The notes under the pieces were generated by a model, which ran no database searches, was not told the origin of the DNA, and saw only the letters and a list, made by a program, of their open reading frames with translations. From Xenoacremonium recifei (taxonomy: Eukaryota > Ascomycota > Sordariomycetes > Hypocreales > Nectriaceae), in the NCBI GenBank assembly GCA_012184525.1, contig WOFQ01000077.1, positions 31,904-95,903 on the forward strand: 64,000 bases of DNA. The letters are read 5' to 3'. Positions 10,692 to 22,483 of this stretch are shown here, piece by piece; within the stretch, counting starts at the first letter, position 1; every line of letters starts with the position of its first letter. The position numbers were made by a program, and so were the translations under genes.

Positions 10692-11270
10692 TAGTGTTTT
10701 GTTGTCTCATTGTCGTCTCTCTTGAGTTTGGTGTTGGTGACAAGCTTGACGTCATGGGTATTAGTCAGCCGAAGCTTCCGTCTCTTGTTGGTCGAGAGCG
10801 GACGTTCTCTCGATTCAAGTACTGAATGATTACTAAGGAAATCTCTCGGGCCTCGGCAACCTTCTATCAGATAGTGGCGAAGAACCCGGGCAACCCGAGG
10901 TCTCCATTCAACGAATTTTCCATACACATGTTAGCTGAAAAGGATTTCTACTCATATCTGTCTTCACGGAATTCCCCGAAATAAACATGACAATACGAGA
11001 GAATGCCTACCCTATACTTCCTAAATCAGGTTTCCGGGTTTCGCGCCGTGACGCAGTCTGGGCTACTGTTCTAACAATTTCAAGACCAGGAAGTTGGACA
11101 TGTATGGAGACCCCCTTTCTAAACTGCTTGGTAAAGTGATAAAATGCTGTGAATACATAGGTTTGAGAGTTATTCCCTGTTCTCACAAAGAGTTGGATTA
11201 TATATTGCACGATTACATAATACAAGATAAGACACATACACCAGTGTTTATTTACACCTAATAGATCGCT
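10692..11270. other. Intergenic region, nothing recognised
   Basis: About 580 bp upstream of the reductase and downstream of the lyase gene; no gene or clear element seen. Confidence 0.5.
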
Positions 11271-13276
11271 TCAGTGCAATTTTCTTGGCGAGATGCGTTG
11301 AAAGTCTAGATCGTGAGTTGGGTTCCGTCCATGCCAGAACTCCTGCCAACTAAAATTCTTTACTTTTTCCTGGAATTTCTTGATCCCATACTCACCTTCC
11401 GATCCTGGCGCCATCATCTCTCCAAACGTCTTCTCAATGAGTTTGGCTTGTGATTGACTCTCTGGCTCGTACCAGCCTAGTCTGGTGAGCTCCTTATTGA
11501 CAGCAACTGACCGAGGCGCACATTTCTGTAGTTGGTCAAGGTAGGCGTTGAGCTTGGTGTCTAGGTCCTCATTGATGGCGTGGACTGCCCCGACCCTGAA
11601 GAGTTCATCCGGGCTAATTTCTCTGCCGGATATCATGCCCTCTCGTGCTAAAGAAGGGCCCCATTCCCGGACGAGATATTTCGAGATAACCGCTGGACTG
11701 ACCCCGATCTTGACTTCGCTAAGTGTCCACCTTGCTCGAGGAGATACAATGCGAACATCGCAGACAAATGTCAGGCCCACACCACCACCATAGCTTGGTC
11801 CATCTACAACAGCAATAGTTGTTTGAGGAGCATGGTCGATAGCGTCGTATAATGCGAGCACTTTAGAGTAATAACTAGACTGGCTTGAAATGTCTGTAGT
11901 GTTGGTGTCACCGCTGAGATCCATTCCCGTGCAAAAGAATTTCCCTTCAGACGCGATAATGATGTGGAAAATTGATGAGTCCTGGGCAAGGTCTTTGAAT
12001 AGATTAGTAACGCCTTGTAGCATTGCATTAGTCAAGGCATTTCCGTTCTTAGGCCGACGCAACGTAATTTTCATGGCGGTACCGGAGCGAGAGACAGTGT
12101 AGTCACCCTTGTCATCTATGGTGTCCCATGATCTCGTCATTTTCTTGGGGGATTTGCTTGCAAGAGTTGTCGAAGTATGCTTCGTTGACAGAGCAACGCC
12201 GACTCTGCTTCCATACGGTATCCCAAGCTCCTTGGAGATCCACTGGCCGACGGAGACCAGCTTTTCCAGTCCAACGCCAGTGTTGATGCCCATTTTCTCG
12301 AGTGTATATATCACGTCCTCGGTTGCAACGTTGCCCTTGGCCCCAGGAGCATAAGGGCACCCACCAAGACCCGCGACGCTGCTGTCAAACGTGCGAACTC
12401 CCATTTCGTAGGCCTTCACGATGTTGCCTATCCCTTGACCGTATGTATCATGGAAATGTCCGGCGAGCCTGTCAGCAGGAACATGTTTTAGTAGTAGTTC
12501 TAGGAGTATCTCTGTGTCCTTAGGCGTGCCAACTCCGAGAGTATCTCCCAGACCAACTTCGTAGCAGCCCATGTCGAGGAATCTTTGAACGACGGGCAGC
12601 ACAGATTCAGGCGGCGTAGGGCAAGAGAATGGATCGGAAAAGATGCAGGATGTCATTCTAGTAGCTGAAGTTAACCATCAGAGATCAATGACATTCTAGA
12701 GAGGGATACTGACCCGCGCACCTTGATTCCAAGCTTCAATGCTTGCCTCGTAACTTCTTCGGCCTGCCTTAACGCTTCATCGATAGTACAAGACTGATTT
12801 GCCGTACTGAATGCTTCAGTAACTGATGCAAAAACGACGATTTCCTTTGCACCAGCTTTGTGCGCATTCTCAAGACCTTTCATGTTGGGTGCCAGAACTG
12901 GGAAGCTGAGGCGAGATGCTTCTGGACGGATATCTGCTAGGACCTCTCTACCATCCGCAAGCTGTGGAACCCATTTTGGTGATACAAATGATGTTGCTTC
13001 GATATTTTGAAGTCCAGTTTTAGCAAGACGCTTGATTAAGTCAATCTTGGTAGCTGTCGGAATCAGCCGTTGGATGTTTTGTAACCCATCTCTTGGCCCG
13101 ACCTCGACAATGCGGATAGCTCTAGATGGGTTGGAGTACAAGCGGACATGAAGATGCGGAATTGAGTGCCCGCCGAGAGGCAATGGTCGTCGAATGATTT
13201 TGTCCATATCGTGAAAATTAAAGAATAGAGCTATTGCATCAAAAAGTTGTCGTTTTAGCTGGTAAGGAACCATCAC
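11271..13276 (-). CDS. HMG-CoA lyase fused to an enoyl-CoA hydratase (crotonase) domain
   Basis: Exons 13276-12714 and 12657-11271 (56-nt intron) give 649 residues, about twice a normal HMG-CoA lyase. Residues about 50-340 are the lyase: IVEVGPRDGLQN with the catalytic Arg/Asp, the metal-site HFHDTYGQG, and SVAGLGGCPYAPGAKGN with the active-site Cys. Residues about 385-620 are a crotonase: ITLRRPKNGNALT, GKFFCTGMDLSG, the oxyanion-hole loop GPSYGGGVGL, and LSEVKIGVSPAVISKYLV, which resembles bacterial methylglutaconyl-CoA hydratases. The N-terminus is basic and ends in RLYS, suggesting mitochondrial import (an alternative start is M24). Hydration of 3-methylglutaconyl-CoA followed by cleavage to acetyl-CoA and acetoacetate would need exactly these two activities. 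Cleavage of a related acyl-CoA such as citramalyl-CoA is the alternative. No splice or stop separates the domains. Confidence 0.88.
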
Positions 13277-13592
13277 AAGTTTAGTGGGGCCGATAGGTTG
13301 ATGGTTTAGTAGCCGAGGTATAATATACGGCCCAAGGAGCCCGACATTTGATTACTCAACCTAATAACACTTCGCTCACCATCGGCTGTTGACAAAAATT
13401 CGGCAGTTCGATTTTTAATCTCACCAAGGTTAAGTCGGACTATGCTGCTGGCGTGGTCTTGGAAAATACAACTTCATGTTTCATTGAAAGACTGCGGGGC
13501 GCTGAAAGAAGGAATAGTTCATTCTTGACCGGTGTATCTAGATCTCCTTTGCATAATTCAAAATCCCTTAGAACATCGCCATTGTGTAAGGG
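13277..13592. other. Short intergenic stretch
   Basis: About 315 bp: promoter of the lyase/hydratase gene and 3' flank of the regulator. No element recognised. Confidence 0.5.
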
Positions 13593-15957
13593 CTAAGTAG
13601 AATGATTCCCCAAATGGAAATGAAAGTCAGAATTGAAATTCATCAATTCCGGGATGAGCCCTTGCATGTCGGCCCACGATTCAAGGTACGGACCGGAGAA
13701 GGAGTTACTGCTGGTTGATAGTTGGTTGTTGGCTGACGAAGAAATTTCATTTCCCCCAGAAGTCCATGTTTGGAAGAAGTCGGAGATTTCCAATGAGTCA
13801 GCTGGTAGGCTCGTCTGAGGATATAGGGAGCCGTTAACCCCCCCGGCCACAGGAGCCAAGTTCTTTGAAGCTGAAGGACTCGAGCATGACGCTGCTGATT
13901 GGCTGCTCGATTCCAGCCTATTCTCTGACCGCCGGTCAATGCCCAAAATTGGAATCTTGATCTTGGTATTTTTTAACACCATATCTACAAACCGAAGAGC
14001 ATAGTCTGCCGACGCATACATGTCCTGAAGTTGATGCAATACATGCTGACATTGGTAGAAGCGCCCGATGCTGAGGTTTCGAACCTCTTCATCAGAGGAG
14101 CGGGCATCAAGAAGGTGGAACAGTGAGACAGAGAGAAAGGCTGGAATACTGCTCGTGGATAGATAGCGTAACTGATCATGGGATTCGAGGTCGAACGCAA
14201 GTTTAGTCAAAGAGATTGCCGCTTCAGTAACCTTGTCTTTTGACCGTTTCTTATCCCGTGCATTGGAATCTGAACGGAAGACTTGTGGTCGGTGTAAGGC
14301 TCCTAGAGACGTGAGATAAAGCATCTGAAGTAAGGCTTGGTGTAAATGGACAGTGCGTGCGGCTTCATCACCACCTTGTGCTGATCCCGATTCGTACTTA
14401 GAGTCATCGTTCCGATTTTCGAACCAAGAAGTGAGCTCGGCATCACACTTGCTTAATTCTTGGACCTGCTGTTCCGATCTCCGGGGCACCACGATTACTT
14501 TGGTGAAATAGTCTGAACTAAATTTTCGAGAGCCAAGGACGGTATACTGTGAATGAAGTATATGGCCAACACACACGCAGAGCTTAGCCAGATCGATACA
14601 CATTCCGACAAGGGCTGTACCCGCCTTAGAGCCTGAGATGGCCAAGGTTGACTCGCCGAACAGGGTGGCTAGAGCATCAGACGGAATCCCTACCTGGAAG
14701 TCGTCTGGAGTCAACATGGGGACATCGAACTCTTCCTTTCGGATTCTCGACGGCCGTCGGAGACCAAGAGCAAGTAAGCGGTCTCGCATCACGCATGACC
14801 ACCAAAGGCGACGCCTCAGACGTTTTTCTTCAGACGAAATAGGTAGTTTATCCGGGTCATGATGCAGCCCGAGTACTTGGGCAAGTGAAAATGCAATACC
14901 CATCCAGTACCACGTGTCCTTTTCGTCTTCTGGCGAGTTGTACCAGAAGGTCATCAAAAGAAGAGCCTGGAGGAGTGATGGTTGGTCGCGTTCACACTCC
15001 AAACCGTAAAGTAGGCGAGCCCGGTCAAAAAAAGCCTTACGTGCAGTCTTTCGACAACCATATCCACTCGCTTGCAAATATTTCATATCGACAAAGGTAA
15101 TGCTGGCGAACATAACGGCCTGAAAGACCAGAAGGCTGACAGGGTTTCCCTTTTTTACCATAATAGGTCCCAGGAACTGATCTAAGTCCAGAAGCGGCAT
15201 AAACGGATGCACAATTGCGACATAAGTGCGTAGAAGCTCATCACGAAGAGGACTATCCGGGATGGTCAGCGCATCCTTGGCCGCAAGATATTCCATGTCC
15301 CTGGAGGTGATATGAGGCGGAGGTTGACGTATGTACGTCGGAAGACGTGGTGCATTGTGGCTAATTTGAGGAGCCCTATCTTGAGCCAGCGATAGCCCCG
15401 GCGACAAAGACCTGGACATAGATTCAACTCGCTGCTGGTTGTGCCTTGATAGGCTTGGGGCGGGATGCGGATATGTATGCGAATGCCCAGTACTTGCGTC
15501 TTGATCTACAGGTTGTCAGCTTTGTTACGCGTTGTATTTCTACACTGGGAACGGCTTTACCCTCGAAACTCAGTGTGACAAGGTACTCATCTGCTTGGTG
15601 AGAGGATTCGGGCGTCGTCGGGTCTGCCTGAGCCGGTTCTGATGGCGAGGACCGGAGCACAACGGGGAAATTATGACTTGCAGTAGAGGGCCTAATTGTT
15701 GGTTTCCTGCCACGATGCGAGTCTATCACGACGCATTCGACATTGTCAAGTCGACAGTTTGTGCAAGGGACACCACCGTTCACAACGTCGCAGCGAACCT
15801 TCCGGCTCCGGCAAGAGAGGCAGGCTTTCGATGCTCGACGTTTGGATGGCAAGTCATTGGCGATGTCCGCTTCAGACCTTCGTTTGTGAGAAGCTTGGCC
15901 GTCATTACTGCTATCGCCACCGTCGTTGGCGGTAAGGCTGGTTGTCGAAATGTCCAT
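13593..15957 (-). CDS. Zn2Cys6 transcription factor of the acyl-CoA cluster
   Basis: Exons 15957-15561 and 15505-13593 (55-nt intron) give 769 residues. The DNA-binding cluster is CLSCRSRKVRCD, then CTNC and a final VECV, preceded by a basic stretch SKRRASKA. A fungal-specific transcription factor domain follows, with FMPLLDLDQFLGP, WYWMGIAFSLAQVLGLHHDP and RRLRRRLWWSCVMRDR. The C-terminus is Ser-rich. I chose the ATG at 15957 (MDISTTS). The frame is open upstream to 16209, but that extension is Pro-rich and low in similarity to anything known. It sits between the lyase/hydratase gene and the permease, both in the same orientation, so it is probably the cluster-specific activator. Confidence 0.88.
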
Positions 15958-16295
15958 GATGAGTCGTGAAGCCGCAGATGTGGACGAAGGAGGGAGGGAA
16001 AATCTCGCGAAGTAGCCGAGCTCTACTCCGTAGATTGGTAAGGGTGGGGGAAGCAATCCGGGGTTTTTTGTGGAGACGCAACCCAGTCTAACCATACCAG
16101 TGGATTTCATGTCATCACGTTGTGTAAACAAAAGAGGGCGGTAACGAAGGCGCGGTATTAGAGGACTGGAGTCTACAGCGCTAACGTATCCATGGACCAT
16201 ATCAGTCAAATCGCTGACTCTTCAAGTCTGTTTCTAACTGCCCGTGCGTCTCTATGGACCATCCATGTTCTCTGGCATTTGTGGCTTTTCTGAGC
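15958..16295. other. Regulator promoter / permease 3' flank
   Basis: About 340 bp, no separate gene seen. Confidence 0.45.
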
Positions 16296-18030
16296 TCATA
16301 GAACATACCTGTAAAGTGGTGAGTTGTCGCCGAGCTCAAGCAACTCTTCTATTCATGGAAATATATTAGCTTGCTGCGATGACGATCGATCTATGATGAA
16401 GAAGCTAATCTTACGTTCAGTATATTTTGCTCGGATCTCTTCCTCCGACATCCCGTCACGTCGTTTATTCTCTCTGTCGTATGCAAATCGTAATACGAAG
16501 GTGCAGAGAATGGCAAGCGTGAGGCATACTAGCGATATACTATACCCCGTCCAATAATGAGGTGCCTCACGTTCTAGATAGATATTGGATCCGATCATGC
16601 CGCCTAGATTTCCGAGCATGATATTGATAGCAATGCCAGTAGCACGCTTCCACGTGGGTGAAAGGTTGTTCGATGTCCATGATACAAGCGAAATTACTGC
16701 AGGATACATGCCACTCGGGAACGCAAAGAGGAATGCATACGTAAGGCCGGGATATCGTGGATGCGGTATCGCGATTAGACCGATAGCCCCAATTAAAGAT
16801 ATTCCGTACGGTATGACAACGAAGGGCCATCGTTGCTGACGGTGGTCGGCTATCCATGAGAAGATAAGAGTAGCTGCTAGTCCAACAGCATATATAGGAA
16901 TAGTGAGCAGCTGGGCTTGCGCGGTACTGTATCCCATCTGATAGATGATTGTAGGTGCTGTGAAAACAAAACCGTAAATCGGAACACTAGAATACCCGAC
17001 TGTCAACATAAGACATAAGAGTGGTGACTTGAAGCTCTCACGTATTGCCCCAGTAGATGAACACTGTGAACCAGATCTTCCAGTCTGCCATGGCCGCCTT
17101 AACATAGGACCACTTGAACTCTTCTGCCGTCTGTACACGTCCTTCTGATGTTCCAGAATCTTGTTCGAGTCGATACTTAATGAAAACCTTCTCCTCAGGC
17201 GAGAGAAATGACGCAGTTGCAGGTGAGTCAGGCAATGTCCACGGCAGAGAGGCGCCCACCAGTACGGTCACAAGACCCTCAATAATGAAAATCCATCGCC
17301 ATCCTTGAAGATTTCCTATACCGTCCATTTTCTCTAGAGCAAATGCTAAGAGACCAGAGAACGCACCAGAAAGTGACGCGGCGGAGAAAAAGATGGACAT
17401 TCGCCACTGCAATTCGAAGCGGCAATACCAATCTCCAACAAGATAGCCTGCGGCGGGGAAAAAGCCAGCTTCGCAAATCCCGAGGAGAAATCTTGTCGCT
17501 AAGAGCGAGTGGTAGCCTTGAGCAAAGCCAGAGCCCACCAGGACCTTGTAATGAGTTAAAAAAGATTTCAACACTGGAAGAATATGAATCTTACTGAGCC
17601 CCACGAGACTACCAGGATACACAGCCAGATAGACGGCCTGATAAGTTTCAGCACTACATTGCTAGGGACCTCAAAGATGGCGTATGGAATGAAGAACAAC
17701 TGATCAAAGGTTAGGCAATCTTAGAGATTATGGCATCTCGGGTATGAAGTCCTCCGATGCACGTACAGTTAAGATAAGATTATATTGGTTGCCCGTGAGA
17801 GAGAGGTCCTCATTCATTCCAGCGACTTTAGCATTGCCGATATTTCCCTTGTCTAAGAAAGAGAGAAGGTAAAGAAGAGTTAGCATGGGTAAAAGTCTCC
17901 AGTCAATCTTCCGCAAAATTCTCCTTGTTTCTTTGTCATGGTAATTTGGCAGATTTAGTTCATTGATGCCGCCGTGGGCAAGTGAGCCATCAGCAAGCTT
18001 TTCCACGTGCCTAGAATCACTTTTCTCCAT
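16296..18030 (-). CDS. Dal5-type MFS permease (anion:cation symporter family)
   Basis: Five exons, 18030-17767, 17699-17595, 17544-17042, 16986-16415 and 16348-16296, join in frame to 498 residues. Features are KIDWRLLPMLTLLYLLSFLDKGNIGNAK, the PSNVVLK loop, FLLGICEAGFFPAAGYLVGDWY, PDSP, an APTIIYQMGY segment, YPAVISLVSW and the ending ELLELGDNSPLYRYVL that typifies the family. About 12 membrane helices are expected. Relatives import carboxylates and carboxylated amides (allantoate, nicotinate, pantothenate) at the plasma membrane. Next to CoA-transferase and acyl-CoA genes it most likely brings in the carboxylic acid that the cluster degrades. Confidence 0.88.
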
Positions 18031-18645
18031 GTTTGCGAACTGGGATTAATAGGAACTATCGGTTTAGTTTACGCAGAATGAGAACTTGTGCAACGTCGAC
18101 GATCTCCAAAGACAGGTGCGACGGCCTTGATATATCCCTGGGGCACCCCCTCTTTCGTCGGTGACTTCGGCTTTGTCCGATCCGTCACTAACGGGTATCG
18201 CCAAGACTTTTAGCTGAAATATGGGCTCTTCGGCAAAGACCGAGGCTATCATCGCACGATATACCCCGTGGGGAGATACGGGTGCTGGATCATCGCATAC
18301 GTCTGAGGGAATCTCTAGAATCCTAATCTGAAGCTTCCTGAAAAAAAGACTCTATTCCCTGCAACCCCAGCAAGGCAATAACGCCCCCGAATCAGAGAGG
18401 GTAGAGTCGAGCAGAATAGGGTTCGTGCATTAAGGCACGAGTCAAGACGTAGATTTAAAGGAGAAGATATAGTAGAAGCAGTACCAGCTTATCCACTGGT
18501 GAAGTTGATATGCAAAGACCTATGGGACTGAAGAAACAAGGTAGTACCAGAGAGCGTGGTTGGTTCACTTAACGACTGATTCATCCACCACCGCTTTGCT
18601 TGGAGATAGCTATCCTTGGCCATTTTCACTGAACCCTTCACCTCT
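18031..18645. other. Intergenic region, nothing recognised
   Basis: About 615 bp between the permease promoter and the carrier 3' end; no gene or repeat supported. Confidence 0.5.
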
Positions 18646-19635
18646 CTACTTGAACTTCTCAAGCCTCATGTGGGGTTTTTCGGTTAAAATACGATGGTTA
18701 ATCCAATCTGAAAGGAAGAGAGCGATAGTTCTGTGAAGCGTACCACCGTTAGATCGTGTATATTCTTCCAGTTCTGGCAGGGCTACTTACGAGTGGGGTG
18801 CGATTTTAAAAAAATACGGCCAGAAGTCCCGATAAAACCTCAAAATCCCTTCTCTGTACATGACTTTGGTCAGGCAGTCTACTGTGCTAGAGTAAATGGG
18901 CAATCCGTTCTGAGTAGCTGACACCAAAGATTGATTCTGCAGCCGTGTTTTGACAAAGTCGAACGGCAGGCTGATGAATGCGCCAGAAAATCCCGCGACG
19001 AAGGCGGATATGCCTACGCGTGTCTGTCGAGACAGCGAGGTGTGCCTTTGTAATTGATGTTTCGTCTCAGAGAAGAAAGCCAGTTGACCAAGATTTGTCG
19101 ACATGGCTCGAATGACGGTTGGTGCCGCCCCCTTCCAAAGACTCAACGTTCCCTCGTGCTTTGCGATCCGCCATAATGCCATCAATACAGACGAATAATT
19201 TTTTCGTTGATGAGCGGGTCTCATAGCATCTGCTTGCATCCGAATGAGGGCAACTTCTGTTGGGTTTCCAACAAAAGCAGCCAGTGCGCCAGCACTGAGT
19301 CCTGCGAGAGCCCTTTCACCGAAGTTCACAGTTCTACCTCGCTCACTGGCCCTGCTTTCAAGACCTTGTTCGAAAGTTGAAAAGAGCCCTAGTCGCAGCG
19401 TTCCATAGACAATCTGCCGCAAGAGACCGGCCGAGAGACCCTGATACAGGTCGACGAATCCGTCTCGTGCAATGGCATTCTTGGCAATAGTCCATGGCGA
19501 TGTCTTGCCCTTGCTTTGATCTGTCAACTGCATCCGGACTTTGATTGTATCAATAGGTTGAACACAAACCGTAGCAATCATGCCGGAGCCACAGCCTACG
19601 GCAAAGGGAAGACATGCATCTACATTCACATTCAT
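18646..19635 (-). CDS. Mitochondrial carrier, 2-oxoglutarate/malate carrier-like
   Basis: Exons 19635-18791 and 18730-18646 (60-nt intron) give 309 residues with the threefold SLC25 repeat. The signature motifs are PIDTIKVRMQL, PTEVALIRMQADAMRP and PFDFVKTRLQN. The middle one, with VALIRM, is characteristic of the oxoglutarate/malate carrier and its dicarboxylate relatives. The last exon restores the conserved end PHSTIALFLSDWIN, which a one-exon reading lacks. The frame is open upstream of the chosen ATG but with no conserved residues. It would exchange dicarboxylates or oxo-acids across the inner mitochondrial membrane. In this cluster it could move the imported acid into the compartment where the presequence-bearing enzymes act. 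Confidence 0.87.
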
Positions 19636-20159
19636 TGCCGAGACAACTTCAGGATCTGCGTATCTTCCAGAGAGACTCCAGTGATAGAAATTATCCCTAA
19701 TTGACTCTACCGTTACTTCGAATCTACGTTGCTTACAACGTTTTCGGTGGACCAAATCTGGCAGTGGTTTCTTACAATCTCGAGCCTAGGTTACCTCGGC
19801 AATGCGGACCCCGTCGGCGCATATTGTTTTTGAGCAATGCCTCACTGAAGCAGTGTACTCTATTTAAAAAAACCTAATTTTTAGCCAGATATTAAGGTGA
19901 TGAGTTAGAAAAGTTGACCGAGGCTTGTTTGGCTTGCCTTGATATCAATTGGTGCTGGTACTTGGTGGTCCCAGTGACAGCTCCCCCTCGGCAATTAACC
20001 TGTTCATAACCGCAATTCTCAGGCCATCGATGCGCCGGCATTGTGGAAAGTGGATCCCTAGTGATGGGGAGACAGATGGAATTAATCTCGCTCTTATTCA
20101 ATAAGAGTCATTAATTTCCTGATTATCCGAGCCCATTTGGTAGACCAGGTCAAGACATA
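19636..20159. promoter_or_regulatory. Divergent promoter region between carrier and CoA-transferase
   Basis: About 520 bp shared by two divergently transcribed genes of the same cluster. No specific binding site is claimed. Confidence 0.4.
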
Positions 20160-21809
20160 ATGAGCCGGCTGAGAAGTTCTATGCAAGTATTGCACATGTA
20201 CCTGCATATGTGTACTGCGCGGAACGTTCCGAAAGTCCAAGAGCCGCTGAGAAATCTTAGAAGTTCGCCGACTACGCGTTGTTTTTCGACAACAAGACCT
20301 ACTCGAGTACACAGTCGCCCAGGACCATTGAATGGGCTGAAAGTATTGGATCTCACTCGAGTCCTGGCAGTAAGTGCAGCTTTACTCCTGATAGATCAGG
20401 CAGCCTGTAGAAAGACTCATTGAATGTAACATCTTGTGTAGGGCCCCTTTTGTACCCAAATACTTGCAGACTATGGCGCAGATGTTACAAAGATAGAGGC
20501 AGTCGAAAAAGGAGTAAGTTGTATGATCTTCATGATCGATGTAGTACTATATTTTTCTCATGCTCAAGCATCACAGGATGATACCAGGCACTGGCAAATG
20601 CAAGGGGAGACATCGACATGGAAGGAAGAAGCAGGTCCAATGTCAAATTATTTTGCCTCGGTCAATCGGAACAAGAGGTCTATTACACTAAACATAAAGA
20701 ACCCACGTGGAAAAAAGATACTCTCGAAGTTGGCAGAGCAGTCGGATATCTTGTATGTGCACACATTTGGCTCCCCGCATTATTTACAGAGAATCTGAAG
20801 CTGACAATGTCCTGGATGCTAAGGGTTGAGAATTTCAAACCTGGAACTCTAGACCGGTTGGGGTTGGGCTACGACCAATTAAAAGTGTTAAATCCTGGCC
20901 TTATATACGCGAGCTTGTCTGGTATTGCTGCACCCCCCACCTCTTAAAATAGATACCAGTGAGAAATCCACTGACCAGAGCATATTCACAGGCTATGGAA
21001 CGACAGGGCCGTATGCCAGGAGGGGAGGATACGATCCCATAGCTGGCGCCGAGGCAGGTCTGCTACATGTGACTGGAGAACACAACGGTCCTCCAGTGCG
21101 GCCTGGGATAGGTATGGTAGATATGACGACCGGTCTCTATCTACATGGCGCAATTCTAGCAGCATTGCATGCTCGGGATCAAGGAGGGTTAGGACAGAGA
21201 GTAGACGCATCCCTTTTTGAGACACAGGTCAGTCTACTTACTAACGTCGGGTTGGCGTGGTTGAACCTTGGCATCGAGGCCCAGCGGTGGGGGTGCCAGC
21301 ACCCAAGCATAGTACCTTATGATGCTTTCAAGACCAAGGATTCGTATCTAGTATGCGGCGCTACGAATGACTCCCAGTTTACCGCCTTATGTCGTCTTGT
21401 GGGACTAGACCAACTCGCCCAGGATAACCGCTTCTCAACAAACCCTAAACGAGTCGAAAACCGAGAGCTTTTGGGACCCATCTTTAATGATGTTTTCCAG
21501 AAAAAGACCACAGTGGAGTGGATACAGATTTTCGATAAAACCAATCTGCCATTTGCCCCAATTAACAACATGGAGAGGACGTTCGCCCACCCGCAAGCTA
21601 AAGCACGGGGCATGGTTGCCAAGATGGAGATGGACGCTGCTAAGTCTGGTGAGATTAATATTATTGGACCTGCAGTTAAATTCAGTAAGACGGAGGCTAA
21701 ATTCAGGACACCACCTCCTCGTCTTGGTGAACACACGGCCGAGGTTCTCGCAGAGATTGGTATAGACGCTCCTGAGATCGAGGAGCTAAGGCGAGACAAC
21801 GTGGTATAA
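20160..21809 (+). CDS. Class III (CaiB/BaiF) CoA-transferase, mitochondrial
   Basis: Five exons, 20160-20369, 20442-20513, 20577-20752, 20824-20921 and 20992-21809, give 457 residues. The N-terminus is basic and ends in RCFSTTRPTRVHSRPG, a mitochondrial presequence. Family landmarks follow in order: LNGLKVLDLTRVLAGPFCTQILADYGADVTKIE, NRNKRSITLNIKNP, SDILVENFKPGTLDRLGLGY, SLSGYGTTGPYA, then GMVDMTTGLY with the Asp expected to form the acyl-aspartyl intermediate. The C-terminus ends PPRLGEHTAEVLAEIGI. The family moves CoA from one carboxylate to another; the mitochondrial branch includes succinate-hydroxymethylglutarate CoA-transferase. It would activate the acid that the cluster imports, using for example succinyl-CoA. 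Confidence 0.9.
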
Positions 21810-21829
21810 TTCCAGAAATAAACTTACGT

Positions 21830-22470
21830 ACTTGAAGAATTCCTGGTTTATTCTAGAGTCTTGCTAGAATATTAGTGTTAAGCATTAGATTACGGCGCCT
21901 AAGCTAGCTATATGTGATCCAGCCTGCACAAGAGCTAAACTAATAGCATCATAGACCGTTCCAAGAGCAAACCACACAAATTATTCTAACTAGTAATCTA
22001 GGCTTTATTATGAGCGAATAATAGTTAAACTTAGTAAAATCATATGAATTAATATGTAAATATCTCAAGCCCAAAAGGCATGCCTCTGCATCTGTATTGG
22101 GTAGATCTCCTAAAACGACCAACTTAAACACAGAATACTAGCCTTTCTATAAATGCTCTCCAGACACTCTACAGAAATTCAAACAACTATTATCTTCCAC
22201 ATCCTCTAATCACTCAGGAATCTAACTAGCTATTATACTGGAAATAACACCACTTCGAATATTACTTTATCTAAAAAGCTCTCTCAGTCTTCAAGCTTAC
22301 TGTTAGGATTTATACATACTAGCCTTAAAATAAATATTCACTAAGATCGAAAAGATCAATCATAATCTAATAATATACTATATTTTAATTGTTTTTAACT
22401 TTATTCTTTAAGGCACTTCTCCTTAATCCCTTAAAGAAAGCGCTTGAGGCTGGTCTCATTGCTGTAAAAG
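21830..22470. other. AT-rich stretch without genes
   Basis: About 640 bp of AT-rich sequence with many stops in all frames, next to the broken adhesin gene. It has the look of mutated repeat DNA (many TpA steps), but no repeat family is recognisable. Confidence 0.5.
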
Positions 22471-22483
22471 AAATGTAAGTGAA

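Noticed and set aside
15958..16209. Longer start for the 13.6-16 kb transcription factor
   Set aside because: The extra residues are Pro-rich and lack family similarity; M at 15957 precedes the basic region and zinc cluster at the usual distance.
7661..21809. Classical itaconate biosynthesis or degradation cluster
   Set aside because: No cis-aconitate decarboxylase, and no CitE-type citramalyl-CoA lyase; the lyase is of the HMG-CoA type. Kept only as an alternative substrate idea.
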